64,000 bases of DNA from an uncultured Bacteroidia bacterium (GCA_943789165.1 CALSTB010000005.1:665827-729826), one strand, 5' to 3'; shown: positions 33,454 to 42,711, numbered from the stretch's first letter. The notes: generated by a model not told the origin, from the sequence alone. Translations and numbers: made by a program.

Positions 33454-33831
33454 CTAAGCGCCTAAGGCGTTTCGTAAATCCTGCACTTGGCTTTCCCACA
33501 GAAGGGAAATCTCTTCTGCTTCGTCTTCATCAGCCCAATCAGTGACAATTAAGGCGATATCGTTGGTTAATTCGTCTTTTTGAATCTCCATTTCGAAGTA
33601 TTCATCATCCGCGTTGTCGAGCCATTTAAACCGGACATATTTACCATTCACCTTTTTTAACAACTCAGCAACGTTTTCATCACCGTCCCAAAAAAAAGTG
33701 TAATTCTTACCTTTTACATTTACATCGTCAGCAAACCATTCAACCAAACCCGATGGGGTAGATATGTAGTTAAATAGGATGTTTGGAGACGATTTGACTA
33801 CAAATTCCAACTCCAACTTTACTCGTTCCAT
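33454..33831 (-). CDS. START-like domain protein
   Basis: A 125-residue protein of the START_2/SRPBCC-like fold. The family pattern is clear: L-E-F-V-V-K-S-S-P-x-I-L-F-N-Y-I-S-T-P-S-G-L-x-E-W-F-A-D-D-V at the N-terminus, W-x-G-x-E-x-A-E-L-L in the middle and W-E-S-Q-V-x-x-L-R-N-A-L-G at the C-terminus. It is a cytosolic protein with a hydrophobic cavity; the ligand is unknown. This type is widespread in Bacteroidota. Confidence 0.85.
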   Translation of the reverse strand: MERVKLELEFVVKSSPNILFNYISTPSGLVEWFADDVNVKGKNYTFFWDGDENVAELLKKVNGKYVRFKWLDNADDEYFEMEIQKDELTNDIALIVTDWADEDEAEEISLLWESQVQDLRNALGA

Positions 33832-33916
33832 GTCTCAACTTTTCAGATTTTTCAAATTAAATACTATTTGCCAAATAAAAAAGGTTTCGCCTTGTTATTT
33901 TTACCGCTAAATAAAT

Positions 33917-34573
33917 ATGGAGGAAGGTTTTTTTTACCGGAGGAGATTGTTGTACATCACATGGCTTATATGCCTGATGGTTGGTGCGTTTGTCGTATTA
34001 AAAACGAATAAAGGAGATACCATTCTTTATCTCAATGGATTCTATAACCAATGGACGGTTCCGGTATTTAGTTTTTTCACACGAATGGGGGAGTGGGCTG
34101 GCTTTGTGATTCCATTTCTTTACTTCATGTTTTTTAAACCCATAAAGTACCAGTTAGGCTTTGTCCTAGTTGGATTATCGACGCTCATTTTGGTGTATTT
34201 CTTTAAACACATTGTGTATCCCGACACCCTACGTCCCATCGTTTACTTTGAATTGCATAACATAGAATTATTGAACCGATCAGAAATACCTCTTAATAGA
34301 AAGCATACCTTTCCCTCAGGACATACCACTGCAGGATTTGCTTATTTTTTCTATGCGGCATTATGCGCTAAACATCGGCTGTTTACCTTGACTTTTTTCT
34401 GTATTGGTTTTATGATTGGGTTTTCAAGAATCTTTCTAGCCCAACACTTTGTTGTTGATGTCGTAGCAGGATCTACACTTGGTGTGGCAATAGCCACGAC
34501 AGTATATTTTTACGTGATTTATCGAAATGGCTTTAAGGCGCCATTTTTAGACAAGAAATTGTTTAATGGATAG
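33917..34573 (+). CDS. PAP2-family membrane phosphatase
   Basis: A 218-residue inner-membrane protein with six TM segments. The three phosphatase motifs are present: K-H-I-V-Y-P-D-T-L-R-P, then F-P-S-G-H-T-T, then S-R-x-x-x-A-Q-H-F-V-V-D-V with the catalytic histidine. It should dephosphorylate a lipid phosphate such as undecaprenyl-pyrophosphate or phosphatidate. It overlaps the following glycosyltransferase gene by eight bases; a lipid-carrier phosphatase beside a lipid-linked glycosyltransferase fits one envelope pathway. Confidence 0.9.
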   Translation: MEEGFFYRRRLLYITWLICLMVGAFVVLKTNKGDTILYLNGFYNQWTVPVFSFFTRMGEWAGFVIPFLYFMFFKPIKYQLGFVLVGLSTLILVYFFKHIVYPDTLRPIVYFELHNIELLNRSEIPLNRKHTFPSGHTTAGFAYFFYAALCAKHRLFTLTFFCIGFMIGFSRIFLAQHFVVDVVAGSTLGVAIATTVYFYVIYRNGFKAPFLDKKLFNG

Positions 34574-36281
34574 ACTGACCACAAAACAGTTGTCAATTGC
34601 CATAACCGTTCTCGGATTCCTATTTTTTGTGCCTTTTTTAGGCGGTGTACACCTTTTTGATTGGGACGAGATAAACTTTGCTGAGTCTGCACGCGAAATG
34701 CTTGTGACGGGCAATTACAGACAAGTATTAGTCAATTATGAGCCTTTTTGGGAAAAACCTCCGCTGTTTTTCTGGATTCAAGCTTTGTCGATGAAGGTGT
34801 TTGGTGTCAATGAATTTGCCGCTCGATTACCCAATGCCTTGGTGGGCATTGTGAGCTTACATACGCTCTTCTATTTTGGAAGGAAATTAGTCAATGAACG
34901 AACCGCAAAGTGGTGGGTGCTGCTGTATGTAGCCTCCATTACACCTCATTTCTATTTCCATTCCGGCATTATAGATCCTTTGTTTAACCTCTTGATATTC
35001 ACCGCTGTAATACAACTGTATTTCACAATTGTTGACGGAAATACAAAACGGTGGGTGTATGCCGGATTGTTGCTTGGTGTCGCTGTGTTAACGAAAGGGC
35101 CAGTGGCTGGTTTGATTGTGTTATTGGTGTTGTTTGTCATGTGGGTGAGGAATCAGTTTCGATTTTGGTTTAAATGGCATCATGCGCTGTTATTTGGTTT
35201 AATCACGCTGGCAATCACAAGTATCTGGTTTTTGCCAGAAGTGGTGATCAACGGTCCAGGTTTTATAGAGAATTTTATCTCATACCAATTGGATTTGTTG
35301 CGATCACCTGTGGCTTCCCACGGACAACCTTGGTTCTATCATCCATTGGTACTGCTGATTGGCTGTTTTCCAGCTAGTGTTTTAGCAATAAGAAGATTTA
35401 CAAACTCAACTGACTCAAAAGATTTTGAATCAATACTGAAGTACTTGTTTTGGGTCGTCTTGATCCTTTTTTCAATCGTAACCACTAAAATCGTCCATTA
35501 TTCATCTCTATGTTATTTCTCTCTTACTGGGTTAGCAGCTATCAGACTGACAACCTGGGCAAATGGAGAAAGTTTGGGAGTTCTAGAAAAAATAAGGTTG
35601 GGAATACTAACCGTTATTTGGTCGGTGATTTTTATTGCCATTCCATTAGTCGGTTTGAACATGACTAAACTGATTCAAACCTATCCTGAAATCATCCAAG
35701 ATGCTTTCACTTTACAAAACCTTTCAGTGACCAACTCTTGGTCAATAGGGCACGTTATTTTAGGTGGTTGTGCGGTACTATTGTTGGTAACGATTTTATT
35801 GTCGCTAATAAGGAATAACCGTTTATTGGCGACTTATTCGTTGGTTGGGTTGTTTGTGTATTTGGTTCTGTTCCTGACCTTAACAGTTCCAAAAATTGAG
35901 CGATATACGCAAGGTTCGGTCATTGATTTTTACACCTCAATCAAGCAGGAAGATTGTTATATGGACGTATATAAGTTCAAGAGCTACGCGCATTATTTTT
36001 ACACCGAAATACAACCGTTAAAGCCTTCTGATGGATTGCAACAAGTCCGAAATAACAAACTCAACGAATTACAAGTGAAGTCTCGGATTGAGTTAAACGA
36101 AACCGAGCGTAAAGCCTATAGCAATCATGAAATGCAATGGTTATTGACTGGTGACATTGACAAACCTGTCTATCTCATTGCCCAACCGCGAAAAGCCAAA
36201 GAATTGGCAGACACGCCAGGCTTCGAGTTAATTCAAAATACAGGTGGTTATTGGGTGTACAGGCGAAATCCAGGGAATTGA
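34566..36281 (+). CDS. GT39-type (ArnT-like) membrane glycosyltransferase
   Basis: A 571-residue GT-C glycosyltransferase with about 11-12 TM segments. The first periplasmic loop carries the conserved acidic residues in F-D-W-D-E-I-N-F-A-E-S-A-R-E-M, followed by E-P-F-W-E-K-P-P-L-F-F-W, typical of ArnT-like PMT_2 enzymes. The last 120 residues form a soluble periplasmic domain. It uses a polyprenyl-phosphate sugar to modify a lipid A, glycan or protein; the acceptor is unknown. Coupled to the PAP2 gene by an 8-base overlap. Confidence 0.87.
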   Translation: MDRLTTKQLSIAITVLGFLFFVPFLGGVHLFDWDEINFAESAREMLVTGNYRQVLVNYEPFWEKPPLFFWIQALSMKVFGVNEFAARLPNALVGIVSLHTLFYFGRKLVNERTAKWWVLLYVASITPHFYFHSGIIDPLFNLLIFTAVIQLYFTIVDGNTKRWVYAGLLLGVAVLTKGPVAGLIVLLVLFVMWVRNQFRFWFKWHHALLFGLITLAITSIWFLPEVVINGPGFIENFISYQLDLLRSPVASHGQPWFYHPLVLLIGCFPASVLAIRRFTNSTDSKDFESILKYLFWVVLILFSIVTTKIVHYSSLCYFSLTGLAAIRLTTWANGESLGVLEKIRLGILTVIWSVIFIAIPLVGLNMTKLIQTYPEIIQDAFTLQNLSVTNSWSIGHVILGGCAVLLLVTILLSLIRNNRLLATYSLVGLFVYLVLFLTLTVPKIERYTQGSVIDFYTSIKQEDCYMDVYKFKSYAHYFYTEIQPLKPSDGLQQVRNNKLNELQVKSRIELNETERKAYSNHEMQWLLTGDIDKPVYLIAQPRKAKELADTPGFELIQNTGGYWVYRRNPGN

Positions 36282-36283
36282 AG

Positions 36284-36430
36284 GTTTTAGATTGAAGATT
36301 TTAGATTTTAGATTGAAGATTTAGATTTTAGATTTTAGATTTTAGATTTTAGATTGGAATTACCTAGTCATTCAGAGAAACCGACCTAACGAGTTTGCGA
36401 AGAATCAACTTCAGCTTCAACTTCAACGTC
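36284..36430. repeat. Heptamer array (ATTTTAG) and inverted GTTGAAG phrase
   Basis: From about 36284 to 36356 the spacer is an array of the heptamer ATTTTAG with occasional ATTGAAG. At 36405-36427 the sequence TCAACTTCAGCTTCAACTTC is the reverse complement of the GTTGAAG phrase seen at 24859, 47105 and 48522. No gene fits here. Confidence 0.7.
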
Positions 36431-36431
36431 C

Positions 36432-37013
36432 TCAATGAACCCTATCACCTCTGTATTCTAACCTTCCAACGAGTTCTGCCTCAAACTCCAAGTACGCATT
36501 CCATCTTTCCTGCACGTAGGCTTTATCCGCAAATTCGTTGGCTAAATCAATAAACAAGCGGTAATGACCTGCTTCAGACACCATAAACTCGTGATAGAAG
36601 TCTTTTAGCGCATCATCGGAAATATGAAGAGACAACAACCTAAAACGTTCACAGCTTCTGGCTTCTATCATGGCACATATTAACAAGGCTTCAACTATGT
36701 GGGTGTTTATGTTACCGCCTTTGAGACTAAATTTTTGTAATTCCAATACGTAGTCGTCTTTCCGCGCTTTACCTAGTTCAAATCCGCGTGCTTTTAGTTC
36801 TTTTAAGACTTTACGGAAATGGCCCCATTCTTCTGCAACAATGGGAGATACCTTTTCGACAATATTGGGGTAATTGGAGAATCGAACAATCAAGGAAATG
36901 CCAGAGGTTGCTGCTTTTTGCTCACAAAATGCATGGTCCACTAAAATCTCCTCAATCGTCTTTTCTGCGATGTTGACCCATCGTGGATCCGTAGCTAATT
37001 TTAATCCTAGCAT
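36432..37013 (-). CDS. MiaE-like tRNA hydroxylase, copy 2
   Basis: A 193-residue ferritin-like diiron protein homologous to MiaE. Ligand motifs are retained: D-H-A-F-C-E, V-A-E-E-W-G-H-F, I-E-A-R-S-C-E-R-F and S-E-A-G-H-Y-R-L-F. It differs clearly from copy 1 (17697-18281) outside these motifs, so it is an old paralogue rather than a recent duplicate. It is the last gene of a five-gene minus-strand operon and starts one base after the stop of the upstream membrane protein gene. Substrate may be tRNA A37 or another modified base. Confidence 0.82.
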   Translation of the reverse strand: MLGLKLATDPRWVNIAEKTIEEILVDHAFCEQKAATSGISLIVRFSNYPNIVEKVSPIVAEEWGHFRKVLKELKARGFELGKARKDDYVLELQKFSLKGGNINTHIVEALLICAMIEARSCERFRLLSLHISDDALKDFYHEFMVSEAGHYRLFIDLANEFADKAYVQERWNAYLEFEAELVGRLEYRGDRVH

Positions 37014-37014
37014 G

Positions 37015-38538
37015 TTATTTTGAATAAGGTCTTAATGGTAATTGATTATTCTGGTACAAATCTATAATGGATTGGGTGTTTTGTCTCAACAAAAAGGCTG
37101 GATAGTGAATATCTTCAATTGCCTCAAATTCTCCTGTATAGTGCTTTAACTTTTTGGGTAGCTGTAGCGACCAATCCATAAACAATACAGTTGGGTACAC
37201 CGTGTCTGCATGTTTCGCAAACTCCCAATACCGTCTGTCGTATTCTGGATATAAGGTTTTTAAGTGTGGTTGAATCGCCTTGCAGCCGTACGTATATTCA
37301 TCAGTTTTATAGTGGTACACCATGAGATCAGCTTTGAATTTCTTTTGAATGGCTAACATCTTCTCACATTCGTCACAGAGTTTGTCGATGGTTAAGACTT
37401 GAACCACGCCTACGTTACCACGTACGCTGGCTTTAGCTTTTAAAGGTATGTCGTACACTTGGTATGAAAAGCCAATAACCGATAAGAGTACAATAGTGAG
37501 GTAGAAGGCATTTTGGAGCGATTTTCCCTTAATTATTAGATAAACGCCAAGCACAGCAACAAAAGGCAACGCTAGGTACATCCTCGAAAATGGAAAAAAG
37601 GTCGAATATGTGCCATCTGATGTCTTGTTTACGGCAAGGGTAACAACGACAAAGACAATACTCAAGGCCATTACACCGGCTTCATATCGCTTCTTCTTAA
37701 CAATCAAAATGACATTTATGGCAACAAGCAGGACTAATAATAAACTCCCTATTTTAGGCAAAAAAGGAAAGAGATACAGAAAACGAGCGTCTAAGCTTTC
37801 TAAACTCTTACGTAAATACGAAAAGCTCACTTCTAAGTTCCACAACCGGTGGACTTCATAATGTGCAACGTTAAAGGATTGAATCCAGAGAAAGGTGATT
37901 GATGCCAATCCAATTCCAATGAGAACGGGCAACAGGCGATTAAACGTTAATCGACCATCTTCGTTCTTGATATTCAGCAACCACACCAAACTCAGTGGCG
38001 CTAGAATAATTAAAACATTTGGGTTAACGATGTAAGACACACAGATGAGCGCATACCCAATTGGTCTGATTATTTTAGCCTGATAACCTGTCAGCCAAAG
38101 ACCAACAGCAAAGACCGCGAGTCCTCCAGCAAAGCCTCTTGCCATGGCTGTGACGAAGTGGTATTGCGCTGGCAGTATGATGCACAGACAAAGTAAAATC
38201 ACGGCCGTGTTCTTTAATTTACGTCGATACAAGAACCACGCACCAAACAAAAACGGTGCGACACCAATCATATTCGAAATAATGGGCACAACAGATGCAA
38301 CACCAAAACCCATCGCGATAAAAGGAGCACTCAGAATAGACTCAACAGAAATGTTGTAAAACTGTCCATAGAAGTACGGTGTATACCAGTCTCCATTGGC
38401 TTTATCAACGGCTCCGAGCCAAGAAATGGTTTGATCACCATCGACGTATACGCCCGTAAAATATACATGCACCAAAACCCGTACAAGAATCAGTAAAATG
38501 CTTAAACCGATAAACAGAAAGATTGGTTTATGACGCAT
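37015..38538 (-). CDS. Multi-TM membrane protein, GT-C-like
   Basis: A 507-residue protein with about ten TM segments and a soluble C-terminal 120 residues, the layout of a GT-C membrane glycosyltransferase. The first loop has Y-V-D-G-D-Q-T-I-S-W, which could supply the catalytic acid. No family can be named with confidence. ATG 38538 overlaps the stop of the upstream transporter gene (TGATG). The C-terminal domain has a C-D-E-C-E-K motif with two cysteines. Confidence 0.7.
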   Translation of the reverse strand: MRHKPIFLFIGLSILLILVRVLVHVYFTGVYVDGDQTISWLGAVDKANGDWYTPYFYGQFYNISVESILSAPFIAMGFGVASVVPIISNMIGVAPFLFGAWFLYRRKLKNTAVILLCLCIILPAQYHFVTAMARGFAGGLAVFAVGLWLTGYQAKIIRPIGYALICVSYIVNPNVLIILAPLSLVWLLNIKNEDGRLTFNRLLPVLIGIGLASITFLWIQSFNVAHYEVHRLWNLEVSFSYLRKSLESLDARFLYLFPFLPKIGSLLLVLLVAINVILIVKKKRYEAGVMALSIVFVVVTLAVNKTSDGTYSTFFPFSRMYLALPFVAVLGVYLIIKGKSLQNAFYLTIVLLSVIGFSYQVYDIPLKAKASVRGNVGVVQVLTIDKLCDECEKMLAIQKKFKADLMVYHYKTDEYTYGCKAIQPHLKTLYPEYDRRYWEFAKHADTVYPTVLFMDWSLQLPKKLKHYTGEFEAIEDIHYPAFLLRQNTQSIIDLYQNNQLPLRPYSK

Positions 38539-39872
38539 CAAAATAAATATAGGATGCTTAAGAAAATACTACCTCCAACCAACATGAAGAGTATCGAATA
38601 GGGTAAAATATCTTTGGCTTTCAAACCAGTGATGCCAAGCAATGGAAGCGCCCAGAAGGGCTGAAGCATATTGGTGAGTTGATCACCATAGGATAGCGCC
38701 ATGACCGTTTTTGCAAACGGCACATTGAGTTTTGTTGCCGCTTCAATTAAGATGGGACCTTGTACTTGCCATTGGCCACCACCACTTGGTACAAGAATGT
38801 TAACCACAGCACTGCTTAAGTAGGCAAAAAACGGGAAGGTTTCTGTTGTACTAATGTCCATAAAGAAGTCAGCAAATACAGCAAGTAATCCACTGAATTT
38901 CATGATGCCCATAATGCCGGCATATAAGGGAAACTGAATCATGATACCCGTACTTCCTTTGATGGCCTGATCAGCTGCTTTGACGAATTTGTAAAGGGAA
39001 CCATGAAAGGTTATTGCTAAACCAAACAGGATGAAATTAATGGTGTCTAAGTTCAAGAAATCAAATGAAAAATGGTTGCTCCAAAGCAGGTAACACCAGT
39101 AAAACACGAAAATCAGTCCAAACAAAATACCGAACATTTTAGAATGGTCTAATTTCTCTGCGCCTTCGGGGCTGTCTTTAGAATTCGTTTTGGTTCGAAT
39201 GGATTTCGGATATGATTTTTGGTAGGATCTCTTTGACAAAAATAAAGCGAACAAAGGAAGAAGAACCAATGTAGCAATAACAGCGACTATGTTTGACTGA
39301 CTAAAAATCGTTTCACTTACTGGTAAAACGCCCATTATGTCAACCAGACTGTGGTCCACCGTATTGACCGTTAAAGGGGCAGAACCAGATAAGCCTCCAT
39401 GCCATACCATGAGCGATGTATAGCCGCAGGCAGTAATCAAAGGATAGTTTAAATCGATTCCTTTTTCTTTGGCATGTTCTCCAACTTTACGTGCCAGGAT
39501 AGCACCAAAAATGAGTCCTAATCCCCAGTTTATATACCCAGCAGTAAGCGAAAACAAGGTAACAAACACCGCCGCTTGTCCGTTCGTTTGGCATAAACCA
39601 GTAATACGCCGTATGATTCTATTTGCAGTGGAACTGAGTGCAATGGTGTGGCCAAGCACGAGCATGAGCATCATTTGCATTGTAAAGGCCAAAAAGGACC
39701 AGAACCCTGCATGCCAATGATCTAGCACACTTATGACTGGATGTTTATTCGGAATAGGCTCTGTAAATACAAGCGCTAAAATGCCGGTTAATACGGTTAA
39801 TATGATGGCAATAGACAGTGGAGAAGGCAATACCTTCCGAACCACTTTCATATATCCATTGACAAAACTCAT
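38538..39872 (-). CDS. Short-chain fatty acid transporter family protein (AtoE-like)
   Basis: A 444-residue inner-membrane protein with 11-12 TM segments. The stretches F-T-M-Q-M-M-L-M-L-V-L-G-H, Y-I-N-W-G-L-G-L-I-F-G-A, C-G-Y-T-S-L-M-V-W-H-G-G-L-S-G-S-A-P-L and the C-terminal V-P-S-G-G-G-Q-W-x-V-Q-G-P match the AtoE family. Probably imports short-chain fatty acids; substrate is inferred from the family. The ATG overlaps the upstream reductase stop as ATGA. Confidence 0.87.
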   Translation of the reverse strand: MSFVNGYMKVVRKVLPSPLSIAIILTVLTGILALVFTEPIPNKHPVISVLDHWHAGFWSFLAFTMQMMLMLVLGHTIALSSTANRIIRRITGLCQTNGQAAVFVTLFSLTAGYINWGLGLIFGAILARKVGEHAKEKGIDLNYPLITACGYTSLMVWHGGLSGSAPLTVNTVDHSLVDIMGVLPVSETIFSQSNIVAVIATLVLLPLFALFLSKRSYQKSYPKSIRTKTNSKDSPEGAEKLDHSKMFGILFGLIFVFYWCYLLWSNHFSFDFLNLDTINFILFGLAITFHGSLYKFVKAADQAIKGSTGIMIQFPLYAGIMGIMKFSGLLAVFADFFMDISTTETFPFFAYLSSAVVNILVPSGGGQWQVQGPILIEAATKLNVPFAKTVMALSYGDQLTNMLQPFWALPLLGITGLKAKDILPYSILFMLVGGSIFLSILYLF

Positions 39873-40348
39873 TCAGAAATCAATGATAGTATTTTCTGTA
39901 AATAGATGACATCTGTTTCATCAAAAGTGTTGAACTCTTTACTGTCTACATCAAACACGCCAATAATTTCACCGTCTTTCGTAATCGGTAAAACGATTTC
40001 TGAATTAGACTCAGAACTACAGGCTATATGTCCTTCAAATTCATGCACATTAGGAACAACAACGGACAATTGTTCTTTCCAAGCGTGACCGCAAACACCT
40101 TTACCATATCCAATGCGTGTACATGCTACAGGACCTTGAAACGGACCGAGTACCAATTCATCACCATCCATTAGATAAAACCCTGTCCACCAAAAACCAA
40201 GTCCGTGATGCAGCAAAGCACATACATTACTCATGTTCGCCAATGTATTGGTTTCATCTACCAACAAAGACTCAGCTTGCTTGAGTAGCGTTTCATATTT
40301 TTCAGCCTTTGTCATAGCTGGTTCAAGTGTGAAATTATCGTGTGTCAT
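39869..40348 (-). CDS. msrC: Free methionine-(R)-sulfoxide reductase (GAF domain)
   Basis: A 159-residue GAF-domain enzyme that reduces free Met-R-sulfoxide with thioredoxin. The three active-site cysteines appear in the expected contexts: G-P-V-A-C-T-R-I, G-K-G-V-C-G-H-A-W and H-I-A-C-S-S-E-S-N-S-E. W-W-T-G-F-Y and G-V-F-D-V-D-S also match the family. ATG 40348 is used; ATG at codon 12 is an alternative. It lies 12 bases after the MBL hydrolase gene and overlaps the transporter gene. Confidence 0.9.
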   Translation of the reverse strand: MTHDNFTLEPAMTKAEKYETLLKQAESLLVDETNTLANMSNVCALLHHGLGFWWTGFYLMDGDELVLGPFQGPVACTRIGYGKGVCGHAWKEQLSVVVPNVHEFEGHIACSSESNSEIVLPITKDGEIIGVFDVDSKEFNTFDETDVIYLQKILSLISE

Positions 40349-40360
40349 GTTACATATGGT

Positions 40361-41134
40361 CTAAACGTTGATGGTTAAACCATCGTAAGCCAAAGATATA
40401 TTTGGTTCTAATGATTGGTTGATGTCGGTATGTAAACCCAGCTGATGACTAATATGCGTAAAATAGGTTTGATCTGCACCTATTTCTTCGGCCAATGCCA
40501 CAGCTTCATCGAGGGTGAAATGAGAAATATGTGGTTCTTTACGCAGGGCGTTTAAGACCAACACTTTAGTGCCTTTTATTTTCTCTTTTTCAGTTTCCGA
40601 AATATAGTTGGCATCTGTGATGTAAGTAAAGTCGCCTACTCTAAACCCGTAAACGGGAAGTTTATAATGCAACAAATCGATGGGCAATAGGTGCAAATCG
40701 CCAATGCTAAAACCATTTCGGTCAATACGATGAAGATTTGCTTTGGGTACTCCTGGATACTTTAAGTCAGCAAAAACGTAATCAAAGTCCTTTTTTAGTA
40801 CAGCCTCCACGTGTTTATCACAATACACTTCCATGTCTTTTTGTTGGATATAATTGTAGGCCCTTATGTCATCGAAACCCGCTGTATGGTCTTTGTGCCC
40901 GTGGGTAAAAACAATGGCGTCTAATCTATTGATTTGTGCTCGTAACATCTGTTGTCGAAAGTCTGGACCAGAATCTATTACGATACTGGTGGTTTCTGAC
41001 TGAATATGAATAGATGACCGTAAACGTTTATCCTGCTCATTTGAGGAATTACAAACGACACAGGTACATCCGATGAGGGGAACACCTTGCGACGTTCCGG
41101 TGCCTAAGAATGTAATTTTCAAGGGAATTTGCAC
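40361..41134 (-). CDS. MBL-fold metallohydrolase (PhnP-like)
   Basis: A predicted zinc-dependent hydrolase of about 257 residues. The start has I-T-F-L-G-T-G-T-S-Q-G-V-P and a two-cysteine C-T-C-V-V-C motif. The metal site is F-T-H-G-H-K-D-H with later D-A-N-Y and H-I-S-H. This is the PhnP/Bacteroidota cyclic-phosphodiesterase-like group; the substrate is unknown. There is no ATG before the core: possible starts are TTG 41152, GTG 41140, GTG 41134 and TTG 41122; 41134 is used here with low certainty. First gene of the operon leading to miaE copy 2. Confidence 0.85.
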   Translation of the reverse strand: MQIPLKITFLGTGTSQGVPLIGCTCVVCNSSNEQDKRLRSSIHIQSETTSIVIDSGPDFRQQMLRAQINRLDAIVFTHGHKDHTAGFDDIRAYNYIQQKDMEVYCDKHVEAVLKKDFDYVFADLKYPGVPKANLHRIDRNGFSIGDLHLLPIDLLHYKLPVYGFRVGDFTYITDANYISETEKEKIKGTKVLVLNALRKEPHISHFTLDEAVALAEEIGADQTYFTHISHQLGLHTDINQSLEPNISLAYDGLTINV

Positions 41135-41182
41135 AGCCACAAAGTTGTACAATTTGAAATAAATCGAGCATTGAAATTGGGT

Positions 41183-41327
41183 TTATTTCAGAATTGCTTG
41201 AATCGTTGAATCTGGAATGGCGTTCAATTGTCTGTTAAGGTTCTTTCTGGCAGTTTCGCTTAAATACCAACCTAAGGGTATGTTCTCTTTATCCGCACGT
41301 TGTAACCTTAAAACAAATGTACGTCTT
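41183..41327 (-). pseudogene. C-terminal remnant of a gene cut by the IS element (left side)
   Basis: On the minus strand a frame of about 47 codons is open from the IS boundary to a TAA at 41183-41185. It reads T-F-V-L-R-L-Q-R-A-D-K-E-N-I-P-L-G-W-Y and later L-N-R-Q-L-N-A-I-P-D. It has no start and looks like the end of a protein-coding gene. It does not match the remnant on the other side of the element. The parent family is not recognised. Confidence 0.55.
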
Positions 41328-41374
41328 CAGCGAAAGTTGAACTTTTGGGGTCAAAAGCTAAGAGAGAGTTCATG

Positions 41375-42349
41375 CTAATTTAGGTTTAATTTTTGATACT
41401 GTTTTTTTCGTGCTTTTAGCGTTCTTGATTTAGTCATTCTTCGTTGCTTCAATTTCGACTCAGCTTTGCCGTGATAAACCTCTGCAGGAGTCAGGTTTTG
41501 CAAAGATTCATGGTAGCGTTTATTGTTGTAATAATAAACGAACTCATTAAGTTTTTGTTCCAGCTGTTCCGGGCTGAAGTAATTGTCCAATTTGACCACA
41601 TTCTTCATGGATCTATGATAACGTTCAATCTTTCCTTGAGTCTGAGGGTGAAGAGGCCTACCTCGAACGTGTTTCATATTTTGGATCTGTAGATAATTGG
41701 CAAGTTCTAGTGATATGTAGCATGATCCATTGTCCGAAAGAAGTTTAGGTCTACTGTTCTCTGGAACGTCCGAAGCAAGTAAAGCTTCATTTAAGGTAGC
41801 TTTAACATCTTCTGCCTTCATAGAGGAACACAGCTTCCAGTTGACAATAAATCGGCTGTAATCGTCTAGAACTGTAGAGAGGTAATACCAACCCCAACCA
41901 AAGATCTTAAAGTAGGTGAAGTCTGTTTGCCACATCTGATTAACATGTGTTGTTTTGTCATGAAAACTGTCTGATGCACTCATGATTCTAAAGGAAGGTG
42001 TTGATATCAGACCATTAGCTTTTAAGATGCGGTACACACTTGATTCGCTAATGTAATAGCTATACGTATCGGTTATATACCAGGCTACTTCTCTAGGGGA
42101 AAGTTCGGATTGTTCTAGGGCTATTTCAACCACCTTGTCTCTGTCCGATTCATTAATTTGATTCCACGAACTCTTTCTTTTCGATGGTTTACGAGCTAAT
42201 CCTTCATAACCATCTTCGGTAAAGGATTTGTACCAATTGTAAAAGGTGGTTTTGTTTATCTTTAACTCTCTGAGTGTACGGATTACACCTAAATCGGATT
42301 GCTCCACAAGATGAATTAATTCGTACTTTTCTTGTTGACTGTAATGCAT
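41375..42349 (-). CDS. IS3-family transposase OrfB
   Basis: A 324-residue DDE transposase. The N-terminus is a helix-turn-helix (T-L-R-E-L-K-I-N-K-T-T-F-Y-N-W-Y); the integrase core has W-Q-T-D-F-T-Y (Asp about 143), L-L-S-D-N-G-S (Asp about 204) and Q-G-K-I-E-R-Y-H-R (Glu about 240), a DD(35)E spacing. A basic tail follows. ATG 42349 has a strong upstream AAAGGAGGAAG, so it can be translated alone; it is also reachable from OrfA by a -1 shift at the A8 run (42383-42390). All catalytic residues are intact. Confidence 0.92.
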   Translation of the reverse strand: MHYSQQEKYELIHLVEQSDLGVIRTLRELKINKTTFYNWYKSFTEDGYEGLARKPSKRKSSWNQINESDRDKVVEIALEQSELSPREVAWYITDTYSYYISESSVYRILKANGLISTPSFRIMSASDSFHDKTTHVNQMWQTDFTYFKIFGWGWYYLSTVLDDYSRFIVNWKLCSSMKAEDVKATLNEALLASDVPENSRPKLLSDNGSCYISLELANYLQIQNMKHVRGRPLHPQTQGKIERYHRSMKNVVKLDNYFSPEQLEQKLNEFVYYYNNKRYHESLQNLTPAEVYHGKAESKLKQRRMTKSRTLKARKKQYQKLNLN

Positions 42350-42353
42350 ATAC

Positions 42354-42390
42354 TTCCTCCTTTCTATTCTTCGCCACTTAAGTTTTTTTT
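42354..42390 (-). promoter_or_regulatory. Programmed -1 frameshift site and orfB ribosome-binding site
   Basis: On the minus strand, eight A (42390-42383) occur near the end of orfA. A -1 slip there gives a frame with no stop from the run through to the orfB ATG, producing an OrfAB fusion. A clear AGGAGG (about 42356-42361) precedes the orfB ATG at 42349 and could stimulate the shift or start OrfB. Confidence 0.7.
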
Positions 42391-42711
42391 CAACTCTCTG
42401 TTGCGTAAAGAAAGTTCTGCTACCAGTTCTTTGAGTGATTGGTTCTCTGTCTTTATCTCATGAACCTCAGTTGTATTGGCTTCACGCATAGTGTCGCCAG
42501 ATAAACGACGTTTACCGGCTTCCATAAAGTCTTTGGCCCATTTGTAATAATTGCCTTGACTAATACCTTCCTTCCTGCATAACTCTGCTATGGTGGTTTC
42601 ACCACGTATGCCATCAATAATGATTCTAATCTTTTCTTCTGAACTGTAGACCTTTCTGGTCTTTCTTTTTAAGTCACTGATCAGTGAACTTGTGCTTTTC
42701 TTTTTTACCAT
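42364..42711 (-). CDS. IS3-family transposase OrfA
   Basis: A 115-residue helix-turn-helix protein: Y-S-S-E-E-K-I-R-I-I-I-D-G-I-R-G then I-A-E-L-C-R-K-E-G-I-S-Q-G-N-Y-Y-K-W, the transposase_8 type that binds the IS ends. A C-terminal leucine-zipper-like helix (L-K-E-L-V-A-E-L-S-L-R-N) follows. The gene ends 14 bases before OrfB in the neighbouring frame. An A8 run lies eight codons before its stop. Confidence 0.92.
   Translation of the reverse strand: MVKKKSTSSLISDLKRKTRKVYSSEEKIRIIIDGIRGETTIAELCRKEGISQGNYYKWAKDFMEAGKRRLSGDTMREANTTEVHEIKTENQSLKELVAELSLRNRELKKNLSGEE

Noticed and set aside
37015-41134. Reading the AtoE-type transporter operon as a dedicated fatty acid catabolic locus
   Set aside because: No CoA-transferase, thiolase or beta-oxidation genes are present; neighbours are an MBL hydrolase, a sulfoxide reductase and MiaE.
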